Positions 21,802-30,253 of a DNA stretch of 38,851 nucleotides are shown here, one piece after another (position 1 is the first letter of the stretch; the number at the start of each line of letters is the position of its first letter). The DNA is taken from the NCBI GenBank assembly GCA_003249095.1, contig QBMS01000028.1:1-38851 (forward strand), in the 5' to 3' direction. Below the pieces are notes generated by a model, which made no database searches, had not been told where the DNA came from, and was given only the letters and a program-made list of their open reading frames with translations. A program made the translations under genes and the position numbers. This DNA is from Snowella sp. Lineage in GTDB: Bacteria; Cyanobacteriota; Cyanobacteriia; Cyanobacteriales; Microcystaceae.

Positions 21802-22863
21802 ATGGATAAACAAAACTCAAACACAGAAAATTTTTGGGAATATTGGAACAATTCTCGATTAACCCGCTATTTATTGTTGTTTGCTTCTGCCTGGGTCACG
21901 ATTCTACTAATTAATTATTTCTACAGTACGATCGCCCTATTTACCGCCGCAGGGATTTTTGCCGCCTTGTTAAATTATCCTGTGGTTTGGTTGTCGCGCT
22001 ATATTCCCAGGGGATTGGCGATCGCGATCACCTTTATGGTCGCCCTAGCCTTAATGTTGGGCTTGGTCACAGGTATTGGACTCCAGGCAATTAGTCAGGG
22101 TCAGGGTTTAGTCAGTCATCTCAAGGATGCACTCAAACAACAAGATTTACTGCCCTATCAGGATTTTTTGGAACGTTTGGATATCGGCAAAGTGATTGAT
22201 AAATTACAAACGGGTTTAGCGTCGGGTTTAGGCATTTTACAAGGAATTTTTTCTAGTGTGTTTGCGGGGATTTTTGGCGCAGTGATTAGCCTCTATATGC
22301 TGATTGACGGGGACAAACTTTGGCAATCTTGTCTCAAATTAGTTCCCAGTGCTTCCCGCGATCGCTTTGCCCAGATTTTTCGGCAGAGTTTTTTGGGATT
22401 TATACGGGGACAAATTATCCTAATGGTGTTTTTGTCCATCGCCATTTTCTTTGTGTTTACGGTTTTGGGTGTCAATTATTCGCTAATCTTTGCGATTATT
22501 GTGGGCGTACTCGATGCGATTCCTGGCATTGGTGCGACCCTCGGTGTTTTAATTGTGACGTTATTAGTTTTTACTTCCCAGGGAACGGCGATCGCGATAA
22601 AAGTCATTATTAGTTCTATCATATTGCAACAAATTCAAGATAATCTTATTCGTCCCAAAGTGATGGGAAATGCTCTAGAATTAAACCCTGTTATTCTCTT
22701 TTTGGCCCTCTTTATCGGGGAACAAGTGGCAGGATTATTGGGGGTTTTTCTCTCTATTCCTATTGCGGGTATGATTGCCATTTGGATGGGATTACTACAG
22801 GAAGAAAAAAACCTATTAGAAGAAAAAACTGAAGTATTATCTGAACCCTTAGAAAAACCTTAA
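21802..22863 (+). CDS. AI-2E family permease (PerM/YdiK-like)
   Basis: The 353-residue product, counted from ATG 21802 (MDKQNSNTENFWEYW), belongs to the AI-2E transporter/PerM family of membrane proteins. It shows an N-terminal pair of helices (LLLFASAWVTILLINYF, LFTAAGIFAALLNYPVVWL), a central amphipathic stretch (about 110-175), and the C-terminal helical block with FLGFIRGQIILM, GVLDAIPGIGATLG and the conserved D-NLIRPKVMG motif. Some members export autoinducer-2 or act as Na+(Li+)/H+ exchangers, but most cyanobacterial members are uncharacterised. An upstream in-frame ATG (21694) adds 36 residues unlike the family. The next gene follows after 33 bp and is probably cotranscribed. Confidence 0.85.
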   Translation: MDKQNSNTENFWEYWNNSRLTRYLLLFASAWVTILLINYFYSTIALFTAAGIFAALLNYPVVWLSRYIPRGLAIAITFMVALALMLGLVTGIGLQAISQGQGLVSHLKDALKQQDLLPYQDFLERLDIGKVIDKLQTGLASGLGILQGIFSSVFAGIFGAVISLYMLIDGDKLWQSCLKLVPSASRDRFAQIFRQSFLGFIRGQIILMVFLSIAIFFVFTVLGVNYSLIFAIIVGVLDAIPGIGATLGVLIVTLLVFTSQGTAIAIKVIISSIILQQIQDNLIRPKVMGNALELNPVILFLALFIGEQVAGLLGVFLSIPIAGMIAIWMGLLQEEKNLLEEKTEVLSEPLEKP

Positions 22864-22896
22864 TTCATTAAACTTATCCCTAAATATTTTGCCTTT

Positions 22897-25698
22897 ATGT
22901 TGATCAAAATATCCGAACAAAAAATGCACTGGGTTCGCTGGGTTTTAACAAGCGGCTGGTTATTACTCATCGCCTCTCTTTTATATGATCCCTGGACATC
23001 AGCCCTGACTGAACCCGATCACCCTTGGAGTCCCCTACGCCTTACGGATGTCTGTATCAAAGTACAAGGCAAATGTTTACCCCAAGAACCCTATGCTGTG
23101 GGAGCAACGCTTTTTTGGGGAGCAGTTGTTCCATCGGGAATATTTATTTTGTTAGTGTTTGGCCATGAATTGTGGCGACGGATTTGCCCTTTATCTTTCC
23201 TCTCTCAAATTCCCCGCGCCCTCGGTTGGCAACGACAATTTAAACAGGAAAATCAAAAGACAGGAAAAATACGTTATGAATTAGCAAAAGTTAAGGCTGA
23301 TTCCTGGCTGGGAAAAAACTATTCCTATCTTCAATTTGGTTGGTTATTTGTAGGATTGTGTGGACGAATTTTATTTTTTAATGCCGATCGCCTGATGTTG
23401 GCGTTGTGGATCTTATTTGCGATCGCGGCGGCCATTTTTGTCGGTTATTTCTATGGCGGAAAATCCTGGTGTCAGTATTTTTGCCCAATGGCTCCTGTCC
23501 AGACTATTTTTAGTGAACCCAGGGGGTTATTAGGCAGCAAACCCCATTTGAGCGACGAAAAAATTAGCCAATCCATGTGTCGCACTGTTCTACCCGATAA
23601 AACCGAACAAAGTGCCTGTGTTGCTTGTCAAAGTCCTTGTTTTGACATTGATTCAGAACGAGCCTATTGGGAGGGATTAAATAAACCTGAAAAATCCTTT
23701 GTGCGTTACGGTTATGTGGGTTTAGTGATCGGCTATTTTCTTTATTATTATTTATACGCAGGAAACTGGGATTATTACTTTTCAGGGATTTGGAATCGTG
23801 ATCCTAATCAACTGGCTTCCTTGATGAATCCTGGTCTTTATCTTTTTGGGCAAGCGATTAATATTCCTAAGCTCTTGGCAGTACCTTTGGTATTAGGAAG
23901 CTTTACGGCGATCGCGATTATTTTAGGACGAGCCATTGAAGCCCAGGCACAATCCTATTTTCAAGAGCATTTTAAAATTAAACCTGAAATTATTCGCCAT
24001 CGTTTGTTTGCCATTTGTACCTTTTTGATTTTTGATTTCTTTTTCCTTTTTGCAGGTCGTCCGCTCCTTCTGTTACTCCCTATTTGGGTTCAGTACGTTT
24101 TTGATCTGAGTCTGGTGTTTCTCAGTACATTATGGTTACAAAAAAACTGGAATCAAAGTCGAGAAATTTACTCCCGCGAAAGTTTAGCCCTTCGTTTACG
24201 CAAACAATTGGAGAAATTACAACTTGATGTTTCCCAATTTCTCGAAGGCCGTTCTCTCAAGGATCTCAAGCCCAATGAAATCTATGTATTAGCAAAAGTT
24301 CTGATCGGCTTTAATCGCGAAAGACAACATCAAGTTTATAAAGGTGTGGTTAAAGAATCCTTAGAAGAGGGGTATGTGAATAGTGCCAGTAGCCTAGAAG
24401 TCCTAAAACAAATGCGACAAGAATTGGGGATTAGTAACGATGAACACCGCGAAGTATTAGAGGAATTAGGCATTGAAGATCCTGAATTACTCAACCCGAA
24501 TCGTCAATGGAGCTTAGAAAATCAAGTCCGTTTAAACGGTTATCAAAAATCCTTAGAACGAATCTTGAGACTACAACAATTATCTTCGGAAGGAACCCTT
24601 GAATTATCTCCCCAAGACTCAGCTAAAATGCGTTCTCTCAGTCGGGAATATTTAATTACAGCTCAGGAAGAAGACTCGATTTTAGCAGGGCTTTCTCCTA
24701 ATACAGATAGTTTGGCAAAAGCGGATTTTTTACTGGCTCGATTAGTTGAATTAGCTGATCGCGATCGCGCCTTAGAGCAACCGAGTCTCCAAGAACATCA
24801 AGCTGTCGTAAAAATATTAAAAGAGACTATCAAACACAAACAAATATTGATTGTTCAAAACCTGTTAGCAATCCTGAAGACTCGGCAAAATGAACCGAAT
24901 ACGTTAGGAATAATACAGTCGATTAAACAACTTATCCCTGGGATTTTATTACAACTTTTGGAAGGTGAAAATTCACAAGAGCAATGGAGTCCAGAAATTG
25001 TTAATCTTCTTACTCAAAAAGAAGCAAATCCTGATAATTTTTCGAGGGAATATTCGACCCAAGAAATAGTCAGTCACCTAGAAATTTTCTTGGAAAATGA
25101 CAATTCCTTGATTCAATGCACTGCTCTTTATCTCATCGCCCAACTCGATTTAACTAAGTCCCAGGCGATCGCCCGTCATTTAACCCCAGACTCTCCCATT
25201 CCTCTAGTTCAAGAAACCCTAGAAAAAATTCTTTCGGTGACAACGCCTCCTGCTCTCTCGATTTTTTCTGCACTAGAAAAATTGGTTTATTTGTTTAATA
25301 GTGATTTCTTTGCCCAAATGCAAACGGGAACCCTGATGGACTTGGGCGATCGCGCTGAGATCAGGATTTACACCAAAGATCAAGCCATCACAGAAGCGGG
25401 GGATACCTGTCGGGAATTGTTATTGCTAATTGAGGGAGAAGCCAAAATTTACTACCATTTGGCAGATGAGGTTCGGATTGAAAGTCTTTATGCGGGACAA
25501 GTCTTGGATGAATTAGAAGTTTTGGGCCACAGCAATTTAGAAAATACGATCCTTGCCGATAGTGAAAATACTCGCATTTTAGCGGTTTCAGTGGATGCTT
25601 TTGATGATTTTCTGGCTCAAGATCCTGACTTTGCTCGTCGCGTTCTAGAACTCGAAAGTCAACAACTCCAAAAATTAACGCGATCGCGAAAAATTTAG
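22897..25698 (+). CDS. Multi-helix membrane protein with Cys motifs and a C-terminal cyclic-nucleotide-binding-like domain
   Basis: I do not know a name for this 933-residue protein. The N-terminal half is a polytopic membrane domain resembling the NapH/NosR-type polyferredoxin group. It has CP motifs at C97-P98 and C192xxxC196-P197, then a soluble cluster C228 ... C241xxC244xxxC248 that could bind an iron-sulphur cluster. About six to nine helices are present up to residue about 410. A long helical region (about 420-790) follows, and a cNMP-binding-like beta-roll occupies about 800-925, although its phosphate-binding cassette is weak. This suggests membrane electron transfer gated by a ligand. 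Start alternatives are M1 and M10. A partial duplicate of its 3' end lies at 34007-34034. Confidence 0.7.
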   Translation: MLIKISEQKMHWVRWVLTSGWLLLIASLLYDPWTSALTEPDHPWSPLRLTDVCIKVQGKCLPQEPYAVGATLFWGAVVPSGIFILLVFGHELWRRICPLSFLSQIPRALGWQRQFKQENQKTGKIRYELAKVKADSWLGKNYSYLQFGWLFVGLCGRILFFNADRLMLALWILFAIAAAIFVGYFYGGKSWCQYFCPMAPVQTIFSEPRGLLGSKPHLSDEKISQSMCRTVLPDKTEQSACVACQSPCFDIDSERAYWEGLNKPEKSFVRYGYVGLVIGYFLYYYLYAGNWDYYFSGIWNRDPNQLASLMNPGLYLFGQAINIPKLLAVPLVLGSFTAIAIILGRAIEAQAQSYFQEHFKIKPEIIRHRLFAICTFLIFDFFFLFAGRPLLLLLPIWVQYVFDLSLVFLSTLWLQKNWNQSREIYSRESLALRLRKQLEKLQLDVSQFLEGRSLKDLKPNEIYVLAKVLIGFNRERQHQVYKGVVKESLEEGYVNSASSLEVLKQMRQELGISNDEHREVLEELGIEDPELLNPNRQWSLENQVRLNGYQKSLERILRLQQLSSEGTLELSPQDSAKMRSLSREYLITAQEEDSILAGLSPNTDSLAKADFLLARLVELADRDRALEQPSLQEHQAVVKILKETIKHKQILIVQNLLAILKTRQNEPNTLGIIQSIKQLIPGILLQLLEGENSQEQWSPEIVNLLTQKEANPDNFSREYSTQEIVSHLEIFLENDNSLIQCTALYLIAQLDLTKSQAIARHLTPDSPIPLVQETLEKILSVTTPPALSIFSALEKLVYLFNSDFFAQMQTGTLMDLGDRAEIRIYTKDQAITEAGDTCRELLLLIEGEAKIYYHLADEVRIESLYAGQVLDELEVLGHSNLENTILADSENTRILAVSVDAFDDFLAQDPDFARRVLELESQQLQKLTRSRKI
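25663..25690. repeat. 28-bp direct repeat, copy 1 (inside 3' end of the membrane protein gene)
   Basis: These 28 bases, encoding the tail QLQKLTRSR, recur exactly and in the same orientation at 34007-34034. Weaker similarity continues upstream of both copies (an ESQ codon run). The copies bracket the 25.7-34.0 kb block of TPR, HNH and CHAT genes. Confidence 0.85.
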
Positions 25699-25747
25699 AT
25701 TTATGCAAGATGTTTAGTCAATCTTTCTTACAAAATTTGGAGTTCCA

Positions 25748-27052
25748 ATGTCTTCTGCCGAGTCTTCACTTCTAGATACTGCTTTGAGCGATTATGAATC
25801 CGTGCTGAATAGTTGGCAAAATAGCGAAACGCCTAATAGCGAGCAGGCCGTCAATATCTTAACAGCCAGAGATAAAGTTCAAAAAGCTTTAGGGGCTGAA
25901 AACCAAGTAACAGCAAATCTTTTAGAAAGATTAGTGGTATTAGACAATAAACTCCAAGAAAATGCGGCTTTAATCGCCCAAGTTTTAGATTTAGCGACCT
26001 ATCGCAATTCTCTTTCTGTCACGACCCAAGATTGGTGGTGGAATCTAGATTCGACGGTTGAATCTGACTCCTCCGACAAATTTGCTTGGTTATGGAAGGG
26101 GGCAAGGCTGAGCGTATGGACAATGAATTTAGGTTTATTGGGAACTTTAGCAACTCGCTTTTTTAGCGGTGCTTCTGGATTAACAGAGGTATTAACCATT
26201 GCCTTGCCAAGTATTTTAGTTTTATTGCAGGCGAATAATGAATTAACTTCTTCGGGTCAAGAAGGGTTTAACCGACTGTTCAATCGCCTCAAAATACCGC
26301 CCCATCTATACGAGCAGGCAAAATTTATTCCTACGGCTTCTTTATTTGCCTTTTTACTGATGATTTGGTTTCTACAACCGCAGTTTTCTCAAGAAATTAA
26401 TCGAGAAGGCCGTCGAGCAGAAGAAAAAGGTCAGTTAACGAATGCAGAGCAAAATTATTTAAAAGCGATCGCCTTAAATAATAATAATTTGGATGCGACG
26501 TATAATCTAGGAAATCTTTATGAGGAATTGCAAAATTTTGATAATGCCCTTAAGTATTACATCATTGCGGCTAAGGGAGGTGTTCCCGATGCTTACAATA
26601 ACCTAGCGCGTCTATATATTTTGCAAAATAAATACTCAGAGGCTGTTCTGTTATTAAAAGATGGTTTGGCACTGATGGCGCAAAAAGAACAATCAGAAGG
26701 AAATGTATCCAATGACTTAAATGCTGTTAAATATAGTATATTCAAAAATTTAGGCTGGGCAAAATTTAAGCAAGCAAACTATCAAGAAGCTCAGGGATTT
26801 TTAGATACGGCGATCGGCATTGCTAGTGTTCCAGAAATTCAGTCCTATATCCTCAATCCAGGAGCCGCTAATTGTCTTCTAGCCCAAGTCCTAGAGGCAC
26901 AAAAATTGCCTGGAGCAGTTGAACAGTGGCGACAATGCTATGATTTAATCAACAAGCGGTTAGCAGCCAGAGATGTTCGTAACGCTGAGGAGGAAACCTG
27001 GTTTTCCCTCGCTAAACAAAAATTAAATCTCGAAAAAAAATCTACTCCATGA
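25748..27052 (+). CDS. Membrane protein with C-terminal TPR repeats
   Basis: The 434-residue product has a soluble helical N terminus (1-110). Hydrophobic segments lie at about 120-140, 145-165 and 197-215, and TPR-type repeats occupy about 222-425 (AEEKGQLTNAEQNYLKAIALN, NLGNLYEELQNFDNALKYY and further copies). The TPRs should lie on one side of the membrane as a docking surface. The start has GGAG five nt upstream. Its stop overlaps the next start in an ATGA, so translation of the two is coupled. The pair probably acts together, perhaps with the exported CHAT protein further down. No enzymatic motif is seen. Confidence 0.75.
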   Translation: MSSAESSLLDTALSDYESVLNSWQNSETPNSEQAVNILTARDKVQKALGAENQVTANLLERLVVLDNKLQENAALIAQVLDLATYRNSLSVTTQDWWWNLDSTVESDSSDKFAWLWKGARLSVWTMNLGLLGTLATRFFSGASGLTEVLTIALPSILVLLQANNELTSSGQEGFNRLFNRLKIPPHLYEQAKFIPTASLFAFLLMIWFLQPQFSQEINREGRRAEEKGQLTNAEQNYLKAIALNNNNLDATYNLGNLYEELQNFDNALKYYIIAAKGGVPDAYNNLARLYILQNKYSEAVLLLKDGLALMAQKEQSEGNVSNDLNAVKYSIFKNLGWAKFKQANYQEAQGFLDTAIGIASVPEIQSYILNPGAANCLLAQVLEAQKLPGAVEQWRQCYDLINKRLAARDVRNAEEETWFSLAKQKLNLEKKSTP

Positions 27053-28140
27053 TACCCAAAAAACAGTTAGTCACATCCGTACTGATCACAGGGGTAATAG
27101 TCATCGGTTCGTCTGAATTAAGTTTAGGCGAATCAATGGGCGTTAATATTTTGATCATTAACAAGGGCGAAGTCAAGGTTAAGAAGGAAAACTGGAAAGC
27201 CTTCCAAAAAGCCAGTACTGGTTCGCTTTTGCGTCCCAATGATTATTTACAAATGGGTTCAAATGCCTCTGCGTTCCTCCTGTGTAGTAATACGGAACGA
27301 TGGCAACCCACTGCGGGTAAACAATTTAGAGTCTCTGAGGGGTGTCCAAGAGGAACCGCTTCCCGTCCTCGCACTGTTGACCTCAGCCAAACCCGTAGCC
27401 CAAATGGGCTGATTCCTTACGTTATCAGTCCCCGCAATACGGATCTTTTGAGCGATCGCCCTTTGTTGAAGTGGAATCCTGTGTCAGGGGCAACTCGTTA
27501 TCAGGTGCAGTTAGAAGGTGGCGGCTTAGATTGGCAAACGGAAACTAAGGAGACCCAGGTACTTTATGGGGGGCAAGAACCCTTAAAGTCTGGAGTGAAG
27601 TACTTGTTAACGGTAACAACGGATAAGGGGGTCTCGTCTAAGCAGGAAGTGGGAGCCAATTTGATGTTTGGGCTGATGGCCACGGAGAAGGCAAAGGTTG
27701 TTGAGGAGGAGGCGACGAATCTGAAAAAACAGGGTTTGTCCCCAGAAGTGGAAACCTTGTCCCTAGCCTATCTCTATGAAGGGAATAACCTCAAGGCAGA
27801 GGCGATCGCCCTTTTACAGCCTCTGAGTCAACAGAAAAGCCAAAATCGGGTGGTTTATAGTTTATTGGGGGATTTGTTGTTACAGACGGGTTTAAATCAA
27901 CAGGCCCAGCAGGCTTATCAACAGGCTTTATCCCTTGCCCAAAAATCGGGCGATCAAGAGGGAGAAGCAGAAGCTCAATCGGGGTTAGGAGAGGCCAGTT
28001 TTGGACTAGGGAAGAAGGAGGAGGCTCTTTCTTGGTTGAAAAAGGCTCAGGCTAGTTACGGTGTTTTGGGGGATGAGTCCCAGGCGCAGCTATTGACACA
28101 ACGGATCGAGGAAATTCAAAAACGGTTAAAAAACAGTTAA
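27049..28140 (+). CDS. Exported FecR-like / TPR protein
   Basis: The 363-residue product begins with a signal peptide (about 1-28, KKQLVTSVLITGVIVIGSSELSLG). A FecR-like beta domain (about 30-105, with KGEVKVKKENWKAF and a cysteine pair C78/C97) follows, then an Ig/fibronectin-like segment (about 125-205, LLKWNPVSGATRYQVQLEGG). TPR-type helices (about 210-360) end the protein. Proteins with this layout commonly lie beside TPR-CHAT genes in cyanobacteria. Translation is coupled to the upstream membrane TPR gene by a 4-bp ATGA overlap. The likely site of action is the periplasm. Its role is unknown; scaffold or ligand sensing are possibilities. Confidence 0.75.
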   Translation: MIPKKQLVTSVLITGVIVIGSSELSLGESMGVNILIINKGEVKVKKENWKAFQKASTGSLLRPNDYLQMGSNASAFLLCSNTERWQPTAGKQFRVSEGCPRGTASRPRTVDLSQTRSPNGLIPYVISPRNTDLLSDRPLLKWNPVSGATRYQVQLEGGGLDWQTETKETQVLYGGQEPLKSGVKYLLTVTTDKGVSSKQEVGANLMFGLMATEKAKVVEEEATNLKKQGLSPEVETLSLAYLYEGNNLKAEAIALLQPLSQQKSQNRVVYSLLGDLLLQTGLNQQAQQAYQQALSLAQKSGDQEGEAEAQSGLGEASFGLGKKEEALSWLKKAQASYGVLGDESQAQLLTQRIEEIQKRLKNS

Positions 28141-28190
28141 AGATTATTTTTCTCCTTTCAAAAGGCTAATGCGTACAAACACTTGTTTTG

Positions 28191-28412
28191 CCCCCCCAGC
28201 CCCCCAAGTTTGGGGTAGGGCTGATTCATTCTCCAGTCTGATTCCTTTTTTTTATGTCTTCAATCGCTTATGGGGCAAGCAAAGCAAGGTATTTTAAAAA
28301 ATTTTCAGATATTTATTCTGAGAAATCGCCTGAAAACGTTGCCAGATAAGCTTTTAATTGAATGACAGTTGTGAGAATGAAACAGCCCTACCAAGTTTGG
28401 GGGGAGTTCGGA
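28191..28412. repeat. MITE-like element with about 40-bp imperfect terminal inverted repeats
   Basis: The left arm (28191-28233) contains CCCCCCAAGTTTGGGGTAGG and then GCTGATTCATTCTC. The right arm (28373-28412) is its reverse complement with few changes, GAGAATGAAACAGCCCTACC matching 19 of 20 positions. The interior (about 140 bp) has no gene. The size and arms fit a non-autonomous transposon, although C/G-rich hairpin repeats of this type are also scattered in cyanobacterial genomes. No target duplication was identified. Confidence 0.6.
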
Positions 28413-28430
28413 GAGTATCAGGGTTTCAAG

Positions 28431-28448
28431 TCCCCCAGAATTGGGGGA
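28431..28448. repeat. C/G-rich interspersed hairpin
   Basis: TCCCCCAGAATTGGGGGA forms a stem of C/G runs around a short AT centre and is followed by TTTAGGGGGC. This C5...G5 motif is a familiar interspersed repeat in filamentous and colonial cyanobacteria. It does not look like a terminator because no T tract follows. Confidence 0.5.
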
Positions 28449-28599
28449 TTTAGGGGGCGATTTTCAAAACTACGGGCTTCAATTTAGACGCGGTATATGT
28501 TGGAAAAATTCAATACTTTTACGCCAATGTGTGTGAATTATATCTAAACGCTGTAAGTTTTTATTTCAAGCACCTTTTGATTCGGAATGATTAAACAAA

Positions 28600-28986
28600 A
28601 TGACTGAAACTGTCACCTTGGAACTGCCTGAAGCCTTAGCCCAACAAGCCAAGCAAATTGCAACACTCACCCATAGACGGCTGGAAGAAATCTTGGTCGA
28701 GTGGATTGATTTTGCGATCGCTGAACTCCCTATCGAATCTTTGTCAGATAATCAGATTTTAGCTCTCTGTGATCTCCAGATGGAAGCCGCACAACAAGAG
28801 ATATTTAGCAGTCTGTTAGCCCAAAATCGAGAAGGAGAACTTAATGAAGCTGGTGTTAGCCGACTAGATGCGCTGATGCAAGTTTATCGGCGGGGTTTAA
28901 TTCATAAAGCTCGTGCTTTAAAAGTGGCTGTTGAACGGGGTTTACGCCCTGCTCTGAGTGATGGCACGTCCCTATATCCCAATTGA
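28600..28986 (+). CDS. Small antitoxin-like protein upstream of an HNH nuclease
   Basis: The 128-residue product is not a named gene. Its N terminus (TVTLELPEALAQQAKQIA) has the strand-helix pattern of ribbon-helix-helix DNA-binding proteins, as in many antitoxins. The rest is helical and ends in RRGLIHKARALKVAVERGLRPAL. The gene overlaps the following HNH gene by 26 bp, so they are surely translated together. Such small proteins commonly precede HNH nucleases in cyanobacteria, which suggests an antitoxin or immunity role. No experimental evidence is known to me. The start ATG follows an AT-rich leader with no clear Shine-Dalgarno. Confidence 0.65.
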   Translation: MTETVTLELPEALAQQAKQIATLTHRRLEEILVEWIDFAIAELPIESLSDNQILALCDLQMEAAQQEIFSSLLAQNREGELNEAGVSRLDALMQVYRRGLIHKARALKVAVERGLRPALSDGTSLYPN

Positions 28987-29392
28987 AGTTGAGCGTCGGG
29001 TTCGTGCCAATGCTCATTATCGCTGCGGTTATTGTTTGAGTCCTCAGCATTTGGTGATGGCTCGTTTGGAGATTGAACACATCATTCCGCTTGCCAAAAA
29101 AGGGAGCAGTGATGAGTCTAATTTATGGTTGGCTTGTCCTTTGTGTAATCGTTACAAAAGCGACAAAATGACGGGTATTGACCCTGAAACTGGTGAAAGA
29201 GTCCCACTTTTTAATCCAGCGACTCAAATTTGGTCTAAACACTTCCGATGGGCTGAAGACGGTATTATTATTGTTGGGTTGACATCCATTGGTAGAGCAA
29301 CTGTTTCTGCACTTCATCTGAGTGATGATGCAGATGCTTTGATAGTTCGTAGCTATTGGGTGCAAGCAGGCTGGCGTCCTCCGAGTGATTAG
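28961..29392 (+). CDS. HNH endonuclease
   Basis: The 143-residue product is a compact HNH nuclease. From ATG 28961 it reads MARPYIPIEVERRVRANA; then the zinc pair CGYC, the catalytic core EIEHIIPLAKKG (His of the HNH), DESNLWLACPLC (Asn and second Cys pair) and NRYKSD. All expected residues are present. A GTG three bases upstream (28958) is an alternative start. The gene overlaps the small upstream gene by 26 bp. The C-terminal half, about 70 residues, is a domain common to the cyanobacterial version. The target is unknown: DNA cleavage as a toxin, as part of a mobile element or as a housekeeping nuclease are all possible. Confidence 0.85.
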   Translation: MARPYIPIEVERRVRANAHYRCGYCLSPQHLVMARLEIEHIIPLAKKGSSDESNLWLACPLCNRYKSDKMTGIDPETGERVPLFNPATQIWSKHFRWAEDGIIIVGLTSIGRATVSALHLSDDADALIVRSYWVQAGWRPPSD

Positions 29393-29413
29393 GCAAAATT
29401 TACGGGCTTTTTT

Positions 29414-30253
29414 ATGAAGTTTAACTTCCCTCCTGCTCCTATGACTTATTCTTCTAAAGTTTTGATAGTTGGCACTTTGTTGCTGACGGGCGGTTTATTT
29501 CCCCTCGTAATGGCAAAAGAAGCGGTTATTGCCCAAACAACTGTTGCTCAATCCGACAATCGCGCTGATGTGCAGAAACTGAAGGTGGGTAAGGTAACTC
29601 CTGCCACGATTGAGGGAGATCAGAAGCAGTCTTACGTTATTCCAATGGAGAAGGGTCAATATCTGGAGTTGATTGTTGAGCAAAAAAATGTTGATGTGAT
29701 CGTCACTCTTTTTGATCCTCAAGGTCAGCAAGTTTTGGAAATGGACTATACGGGAAGGAGTGGGGAGTTAGTCCTGGCTATAGCGGAACGAACGGGTAAT
29801 TATCGCTTGCAAGTGCGCCGTTTTGAACATGATATTTTGCGAGGGGATTATCGAGTCAGATTAGTCGCACTCAAAGCAGCAAGCCAGAATGAGCAAGAAA
29901 AAGTGAGTGCTTATCGTAAAGCACATAAAGCTTTCTTAGAAGGAATCGCTTTATTGAAAACGGGCAAGCCTGAGTCCTTACCACAGGTATTGGAGAAATT
30001 GAAGGAAGCTCTCAGTAATTATCAAGCAATAGAACAGCCTTCGATAGTAGGAATGGTGCTGATTAACATGGGTGATGTTTATATCGCTTTAAAGGATTAT
30101 CCTAGAGCCTTAGAATCGTATCAACAAGCATTAGCTTTAATAAAGGGGGAGGAGAGCTTATTGGCGAAGCTTTTGCTTTACAGGGAATGGGAACGGTCTA
30201 TTTTTCTCAAGGAGATCAGGAAAAGGCAAGTGATTTTTTGCAACAGGCGTTAA
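29414..30253 (+). CDS. Exported TPR-CHAT protein, N-terminal part (frame broken near 30145)
   Basis: The 279-residue frame has a signal peptide (about 1-40, LIVGTLLLTGGLFPLVMA, then AQTT). A PPC-like beta domain (about 50-155, VGKVTPATIEGDQKQSYVIPM ... GNYRLQVRRF) follows, then the first TPR (about 200-245). After residue 243 the frame changes: the next TPR sequence continues in the -1 frame, and this frame ends 33 codons later with non-family residues (KLLLYREWERSIFLKEIRKR). The slip point has five G residues; six would restore a continuous gene of about 1510 residues through 33945. So this is either a frameshift mutation, a sequence error, or programmed -1 frameshifting. ATG 29441 is an alternative start. 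The leader makes the gene product periplasmic. Confidence 0.8.
   Translation: MKFNFPPAPMTYSSKVLIVGTLLLTGGLFPLVMAKEAVIAQTTVAQSDNRADVQKLKVGKVTPATIEGDQKQSYVIPMEKGQYLELIVEQKNVDVIVTLFDPQGQQVLEMDYTGRSGELVLAIAERTGNYRLQVRRFEHDILRGDYRVRLVALKAASQNEQEKVSAYRKAHKAFLEGIALLKTGKPESLPQVLEKLKEALSNYQAIEQPSIVGMVLINMGDVYIALKDYPRALESYQQALALIKGEESLLAKLLLYREWERSIFLKEIRKRQVIFCNRR
30142..30171 (+). other. Candidate -1 slippery site with downstream hairpin
   Basis: In the first frame the codons read ATA AAG GGG GAG, so 30142-30148 fits the X XXY YYZ heptamer A AAG GGG. Slippage by -1 gives AAA GGG and then the TPR frame used by the downstream part. A weak 5-bp hairpin (AGCTT 30155-30159 with AAGCT 30167-30171) starts 7 nt after it. 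The match may be coincidence because a G-run deletion produces the same picture. Confidence 0.35.

Larger units (their letters stand above)
28141..28599. other. 459-bp intergenic region with a MITE-like inverted repeat
   Basis: No gene is seen. The spacer is filled mostly by a short element bounded by imperfect inverted repeats (28191-28412) and a second C/G-rich hairpin at 28431-28448. It separates the TPR pair from the HNH and CHAT genes, so a promoter for the latter is likely after about 28460. Confidence 0.5.
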
